Source: Jejuia sp047345485
Lineage (GTDB): Bacteria; Bacteroidota; Bacteroidia; Flavobacteriales; Flavobacteriaceae
DNA length: 64,000 bases
Assembly (NCBI RefSeq): GCF_047345485.1
Contig: NZ_JBLFEN010000002.1
Coordinates: forward strand, 62,001 to 126,000
Reading direction: 5' to 3'
Made by a program: the position numbers and the translations under genes. Shown piece after piece: positions 60,601 through 64,000 of the stretch (its first letter is position 1; each line of letters begins with the position of its first letter). The notes under the pieces were generated by a model that was not told where the DNA came from, did not search any database, and was given only the letters and a program-made list of their open reading frames with translations.

Positions 60601-60967
60601 AAAAGCGGCCATTAAACGATCTGAGTTACCTTATGCTGAACTTTCAAAACAAGTGTTGAATATTGAACGTAAACTTAAATCTATCAACATATCTCTTTAT
60701 GGAGATCCAGTAAAAAGTAGACTAGATATAGCTCAACCTGTAAGTCCAGCAACACGAATTGGAAAAATAACTCGTGAGCAAAAATATTCAACATCAGCAC
60801 CCACAAAAACACACAGAGATAGTTATACTATTGCAGAAACGGCGATTACAGCACTAAAACGAAACGTAGAGGTTATTTTTAATTCAGATATTAAGCAATT
60901 AGAAGAAAAACTTGTTAAAGCAGGTGCGCCTTATACACCTGGCCGTGGTTATGAGTATAAGAATTAA
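57686..60967 (+). CDS. Sortilin/VPS10-like beta-propeller exported protein (paralogue 2)
   Basis: The product has 1,093 residues. A signal peptide (ending QAQ) leads into LKWRSIGPAFTSGRISDIAV, followed by many Asp-box turns (SLDGGKTW, TTDGGKTW, STDGGATW, SSDKGKTW), FGGTQDN-type loops and a helical C-terminus. It is collinear with the protein at 28825 along its whole length, although clearly diverged. Both lack a T9SS sorting domain, so a periplasmic or outer-membrane-anchored location is possible. No catalytic residues can be assigned. Confidence 0.88.
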   Translation: MKNLNVLVFAFVLFGLQYGQAQKNKEEDKQPLDNISIDGLKWRSIGPAFTSGRISDIAVNPNNPFEYYVASSAGGVWKTINSGVEYTPIFDGEGSYSIGCITMDPNNSNVIWVGTGENNNQRSVSYGDGIYKSLDGGKTWQNMGLKTSEHIGRIIVHPEDSNIVYVAAIGPLWNKGGERGLYKTTDGGKTWNAILTVDEHTGVNDIQMDPRNPDILYASTLQRRRHVFTYVGGGPGSGMHKSTDGGATWMAINSGLPKTELGRIGLAISPANPEIIYAIVEAADGKGGFFASTNRGASWEKRGKHITSGNYYQEIIADPVDENTIYSMDTWMSVSHDGGKTFNKVGEVTKHVDNHCMWIDPTNNKHWLVGCDGGMYETFDAAKSWDFKENIPITQFYKVAVDNDYPFYNIYGGTQDNFSIGGPSRVLTGHGITNADWFITNGGDGFESQVDPENPNIVYAQSQYGFLVRYDKKSGEKVGIQPTERENENSYRFNWDAPLAVSKHATGRLYFAANKVFKSDDYGNSWQVISDDLTQQIDRNTLKVFDRILSVDAVAKNGSTSLYGTIVALSESPIDENLIAIGTDDGLIQITENGGTTWRAITNISGAPEQSYVNSVYLSKHDVNVMYVAFNHHKYGDFKPYIFKSSDKGKTWKSISSNLPEKGSIYAIEEDHVDKNLIFCGTEYGAFFSPNKGQRWKKLGAGLPTIAVRDIAIQERENDLVLGTFGRGFYILDDYSSLREIENEAPLQVAKIYPIRKALSWEKSLPLGLPGKAFQGDNFYSATNLGPEAMITYYFNDTYTSLKEKRTKEEKALIENRKNVSYPDYDTLKSEKDEQAPSLVFTIKNSDGQVVKKVFKTPKKGLQRFHWNLRYTLQNPINLNTSKFYNPWSSKDEGTLVEPGTYTVEMAIFKNGELSTLASSVSFEVESLKNTVMPAENRAEKVAFQKKVAQLGADLKACEQIISEANTKLKYIKAAIKRSELPYAELSKQVLNIERKLKSINISLYGDPVKSRLDIAQPVSPATRIGKITREQKYSTSAPTKTHRDSYTIAETAITALKRNVEVIFNSDIKQLEEKLVKAGAPYTPGRGYEYKN

Positions 60968-61036
60968 TAATAGCTACAATTACTTAATAAAATTGCTTTA
61001 ATAAGATAGATAGCTTTGAATGATTCATCAAAAATA

Positions 61037-61062
61037 AAATCGCACTAAGTGATACGATTTAT
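61037..61062. terminator. Possible terminator between convergent genes
   Basis: AAATCG/CGATTT with inner CACT/AGTG forms a modest hairpin with short T-rich flanks between the VPS10-like and rluD genes. Confidence 0.4.
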
Positions 61063-61088
61063 TACGATATTAAATTTATTTAAATACC

Positions 61089-62123
61089 CTAAAGTTCTTG
61101 ATGCTTGGAGTAGTTACGCCACTTTTCGAGACATTGCACAATATCATTAGGTACAGGTGTTTCAAAACGCATAAACTCACTCGTTTTTGGGTGTACAAAA
61201 CCCAAAGTTTTAGCATGCAACGCCTGCCTTGGCAGCACCTTAAAACAATTATCTACAAACTGTTTGTACTTGGTAAATGTGGTGCCTTTTAATATAGTGT
61301 TACCGCCATAACGTTCGTCATTAAAAAGCGTATGTCCAATGTGTTTCATGTGCACACGTATTTGATGCGTACGCCCTGTTTCTAACTTGCAGGACACCAA
61401 GGTAACGTAGCCCAAACGCTCTAATACTTTATAATGCGTAACAGCAGGTTTGCCTTTTTCCGCCTCATCATCAAGAAATACTGTATTTTGCAATCGGTTT
61501 TTAGGATGGCGACCAATGTTTCCTTCTATGGTACCTTCTTCGGCTTCAACATTCCCCCAAACAATAGCCAAATATTCGCGTTCACTCGTTTTTTCAGCAA
61601 ACTGTAAAGACAGGTGTGCCATAGCTTGTTCCGTTTTGGCAACTACCAATAAACCGCTGGTATCTTTATCTATACGATGCACCAGTCCAGGACGTTCGCT
61701 AGAGTTATTTGGCAAATTATCAAACCTATATATCAAACCATTTATTAAAGTACCAGAGTAATTACCATGCCCTGGATGCACTACCATACCAGCAGGTTTA
61801 TTAACTACAAGTAAGTGGTCGTCTTCAAAAACAATATCCAATGGAATATCTTCACCAACCAATAATGCCTCGTACGTTGGGTGAGTAAATAATACGCGTA
61901 TCTCGTCATTTGGTCTAACCTTATAATTAGATTTTACAGGTACGCCGTTAACCAAAACACCGTCACTTTTAGCTGCATTTTGTATTTTGCTACGGGCAAT
62001 ATTTTCAATATAATTCATCAAATACTTATCAATGCGCAAAGGAGATTGTCCTTTATCTACAGTAAAAGTAAAATGTTCGTGAAGGTTATCTTCGTCTGGT
62101 AATTGTGGTCCGTGTGTTTCCAT
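61089..62123 (-). CDS. rluD: 23S rRNA pseudouridine synthase, RluD-like
   Basis: The product has 344 residues. An S4 RNA-binding domain (RIDKYLMNYIENIARSKIQN, about 29-80) precedes the catalytic domain with the Asp in VHRIDKDTSGLLVVAKT. GRTHQIRVHMKHIGHTLFND, typical of RluA/RluD, follows. Among the RluA family, RluD is the likeliest because of the S4 domain and the flavobacterial context beside PASTA and Ddl genes. It starts 23 bp after the PASTA gene. Confidence 0.93.
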   Translation of the reverse strand: METHGPQLPDEDNLHEHFTFTVDKGQSPLRIDKYLMNYIENIARSKIQNAAKSDGVLVNGVPVKSNYKVRPNDEIRVLFTHPTYEALLVGEDIPLDIVFEDDHLLVVNKPAGMVVHPGHGNYSGTLINGLIYRFDNLPNNSSERPGLVHRIDKDTSGLLVVAKTEQAMAHLSLQFAEKTSEREYLAIVWGNVEAEEGTIEGNIGRHPKNRLQNTVFLDDEAEKGKPAVTHYKVLERLGYVTLVSCKLETGRTHQIRVHMKHIGHTLFNDERYGGNTILKGTTFTKYKQFVDNCFKVLPRQALHAKTLGFVHPKTSEFMRFETPVPNDIVQCLEKWRNYSKHQEL

Positions 62124-62146
62124 AGTTGCATTAGTTAGCGCTAATG

Positions 62147-62701
62147 CTAAGGGCGATTACCGTTACCTAAAACCAAATCTATTTTAGATGTCTTTGGCAG
62201 TTTGTCACCAGGGTTAATCGTTTTTCCCTTGTATTTAAGTTGCAAAACAATGTCTTTACCTAAATTATCAATATAAGAAATTTTACCTACTTTAAAACCG
62301 AGTGCTTCTAAGTTGGGTTCGGCTTGTCTAAAGGTACGTTCTCTTAAATCTGGCACCTCTACTTTTCGGTAACCTGAAGGGTTTAGCGTTAGGTATATTT
62401 TTCTATCTTCTTTTACTTTTGTACCCGCTGATGGCTCTTGATCTATCACCGAAAACTTCGGGTAATCTGGATTATAATTTGCTGAATCTTGTATTTGCAT
62501 CACCAAATTATTTTCGTTTAACTCCATCTCTGCTACACTTATAGATTTACCTTTAAGCTCCGGCACCATCTCAAAATCTCCATGGTTTGTTGTAGACTTT
62601 AACCAAGTAAGCATTAAAAAACACAACACCACCAAAGCTACTAAAGCTAAAGCCAATTGTTTTAAAAATGTTTTGCTAAATAAAAACTTAAAGATACTCA
62701 T
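62147..62701 (-). CDS. Membrane-anchored PASTA-domain protein
   Basis: The product has 184 residues. One transmembrane helix (about 12-32) precedes two PASTA repeats with VPELKGKSISVAEMEL and VPDLRERTFRQAEPNLEALG, each followed by a short beta segment, and a third partial one. PASTA domains bind peptidoglycan or its precursors. Unlike Gram-positive proteins there is no kinase domain. The Ddl gene is divergent, so the region is envelope-related. Confidence 0.9.
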   Translation of the reverse strand: MSIFKFLFSKTFLKQLALALVALVVLCFLMLTWLKSTTNHGDFEMVPELKGKSISVAEMELNENNLVMQIQDSANYNPDYPKFSVIDQEPSAGTKVKEDRKIYLTLNPSGYRKVEVPDLRERTFRQAEPNLEALGFKVGKISYIDNLGKDIVLQLKYKGKTINPGDKLPKTSKIDLVLGNGNRP

Positions 62702-62860
62702 ACGTAGATTTTTCGATTAGGCAAATATATAAAAACAGAACTGTTTTTTGTTTTGCTGTTTACATCATTATTTTAGCTCAACTATTATAGATACGAATTA
62801 TTGTTTGTATTTGGTTGTAAAGGCATAGCATCATTTTTAAATTTTATTTTTTTGGCGCCT

Positions 62861-62886
62861 GCCTACCTGCGGTATCGCAGGCAGGT
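62861..62886. repeat. Intergenic hairpin of GCCTACC type
   Basis: CCTGCG and CGCAGG (62866-62871 with 62876-62881) with a GTAT loop, inside a GCCTGCC.../GGCAGG frame. It resembles the hairpin at 3556-3583 and directly adjoins repeat A copy 3. Confidence 0.6.
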
Positions 62887-62956
62887 TACCCAAGGGTCGG
62901 GCTTTCACTAGTCGCTCTCTCTGAGGAGCTCCAACATGCCGTTAAATCCCTAACGC
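62886..62956 (-). repeat. Dispersed repeat family A, copy 3 (diverged)
   Basis: On the minus strand it reads GCGTTAGGGATTTAACGGCAT, in pieces: GCGTTAGGGAT, AACGGCAT, then a variable middle with GGAGCTCC, and AAAGCCCGACC. The two conserved ends match copies 1 and 2. Only the ends are kept; the middle is entirely different. Confidence 0.6.
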
Positions 62957-63110
62957 ACTACTCTTGCCTTAAACCCACGCCTAACCTCTCCAAGGATGGA
63001 AAACACAACTCTAACACAAAGCCTCTCCTATCCTCCCTAAGAAGAGGAAACCCACTTATACTCTAAAATCTTAAAGTATTAAAAAATTAATGTAAAGCAG
63101 AAGATAAATT

Positions 63111-63336
63111 AGCAGAAAGTCAAGTCCTGAGTTCACACAAAGTCAAAAGCATCAATCTGCAAAAGTAATGAGTAAAGAAACGGAAGTACGATGCGCAACA
63201 TCATGCATATAGTTTCGAAAACGAATGGTGCTTTAACAATTTCCTTAGATTGATATGATTTTTTGGTTTTATGTATTTAATTTAAAATGTCTACTAGACA
63301 TTTTTAAGTTAAATAGTGGATAAAGACAAAATGAAC
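63111..63336 (+). repeat. Dispersed repeat family B, copy 2
   Basis: This copy, 226 bp, lines up with 42271-42496 over its whole length. ATCAATCT and AGATTGAT (63151-63158 with 63247-63254) keep the pairing seen in copy 1. Near the end the palindrome has arms AAAATGTCTA and TAGACATTTT around one C (63284-63304), in the same place but with a different sequence from copy 1. It lies in the ddl upstream region; 62957-63110 holds no gene. Confidence 0.85.
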
Positions 63337-63409
63337 AGTAAAGAATACACATATTTTTAATTAAATTTGAAACAATTTAAAAAATGCCTCAAAAGCAAAA
63401 CCAATAGCA

Positions 63410-64000
63410 ATGAAAAAAAACATAGCCATAATCATGGGCGGCTATTCCAGCGAATATAAAATCTCATTAACCAGTGGTAATGTAGTTTTTGAAACTTTAG
63501 ATAGAGAAAAATACAAGCCTTACCGTATCCATATTTTTAAAAATAAATGGGTGTATGTGAATGATGAAGACATGGAATTTCCCATTGATAAAAACGATTT
63601 TTCCATAAATGTTGGTAGTTTTAAAATTAAGTTCGATTGTGTGTTTAACGCCATACATGGTTCTCCAGGGGAAGATGGTTATATGCAAGGGTATTTTGAG
63701 TTGTTGGGTATTCCACACACCAGTTGCCCCATGTATCAAGCACAAATAACCTTTAATAAACGTGACTGCTTAAGTGTTTTAAAACCTTATGGTATTAAAA
63801 CTGCCGAGTCGTATTTTTTAAACCTCGGAGACACTATTAACGAAGATGCTATAATTGCAAAAGTAGGTTTACCCTGTTTTGTAAAGGCCAATAAAGCAGG
63901 TAGTAGTTTTGGTGTATCTAAAGTGCATAAAAAAGAAGATTTACAAAATGCTATTTCGATAGCTTTTAAAGAAGATGATGAGATTATTATAGAGTCTTTT
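63410..64000 (+). CDS. ddl: D-alanine--D-alanine ligase (partial, runs off the window)
   Basis: The first 197 codons are present, starting MKKNIAIIMGGYSSEYKISL (the GG motif and SxEYxxS with the catalytic Glu). They continue through FNAIHGSPGEDGYMQGYFEL and LGIPHTSCPM, which are ligase signatures, then the ATP-grasp VGLPCFVKANKAGSSFGVSK. It joins two D-Ala for peptidoglycan. The 3' end is beyond 64000. Confidence 0.96.
   Translation, partial: MKKNIAIIMGGYSSEYKISLTSGNVVFETLDREKYKPYRIHIFKNKWVYVNDEDMEFPIDKNDFSINVGSFKIKFDCVFNAIHGSPGEDGYMQGYFELLGIPHTSCPMYQAQITFNKRDCLSVLKPYGIKTAESYFLNLGDTINEDAIIAKVGLPCFVKANKAGSSFGVSKVHKKEDLQNAISIAFKEDDEIIIESF

Noticed and set aside
63497..63745. Minus-strand open frame near the right end
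   Set aside because: It is antisense to the well-supported ddl coding sequence.

Overview
The window reads as chromosome of a marine-type member of the Flavobacteriaceae (Bacteroidota). The supporting signs are low GC, TAnnTTTG-type -7 promoter boxes, the tmRNA tag GENNYALAA, a gliding/type IX secretion adhesin module, CreD, VF530 and Thx genes, and a PASTA-RluD-Ddl neighbourhood. No genus can be fixed from the sequence alone.

Layout. 0-5 kb: a winged-helix regulator with membrane proteins, a ferritin-like protein and CreD, sharing a CAAAGTACTTT-type motif, then small membrane genes (DUF2809, DUF1361) and a frameshifted DUF2945 gene. 5.4-8.1 kb: the tmRNA gene (ssrA), whose 3' end is repeated 2.2 kb downstream. 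The interval between the copies holds a tripartite HipBST-type toxin-antitoxin operon with three evenly spaced operators. 8.2-11.4 kb: a compact operon of a coiled-coil protein, a roadblock/longin-like protein, a Rab-like small GTPase and a hybrid histidine kinase whose receiver lacks its phosphoacceptor Asp. 11.5-28.3 kb (minus): a giant adhesin of about 4,580 residues (Ig/PKD-like modules, 22 DUF11 domains including 2.4 copies of a 2,100-bp super-repeat, type B sorting domain) with its PorP/SprF-like and OmpA-like partners. 28.8-34 kb: a sortilin/VPS10-like beta-propeller protein and a coiled-coil protein built on KQDSI repeats.

34-37 kb: 2-keto-3-deoxygluconate kinase and KDPG aldolase, divergent from a LacI-family regulator; both sides carry matching 18-bp palindromes. 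37-40.4 kb: rhodanese and thioredoxin-fold envelope proteins and a MarR regulator. 40.5-47.9 kb: a complete trp operon (trpL-E-G-D-C-FB-A) with a leader peptide containing WWW, a ribosome-type attenuator, a TrpF-TrpB fusion, and gaps invaded by repeats and hairpins. 48-57 kb: mixed housekeeping and stress genes (RhlE-like helicase, aldo/keto reductase, UDG-like protein, Thx, YaaA, Crp/Fnr regulator). 57.7-61 kb: a second VPS10-like paralogue. 61-64 kb: RluD, a PASTA protein and the start of Ddl.

Two dispersed repeat families are visible. Family A has three copies of a GCGTTAGGGAT...AAAGCCCGACC element. Family B has two copies of a 226-bp structured element in which a terminal palindrome is kept while its sequence differs. 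The strongest points for follow-up are the GTPase/roadblock/kinase operon, the tmRNA-bounded HipBST island, the trp attenuator, the TrpFB fusion and the adhesin super-repeat.
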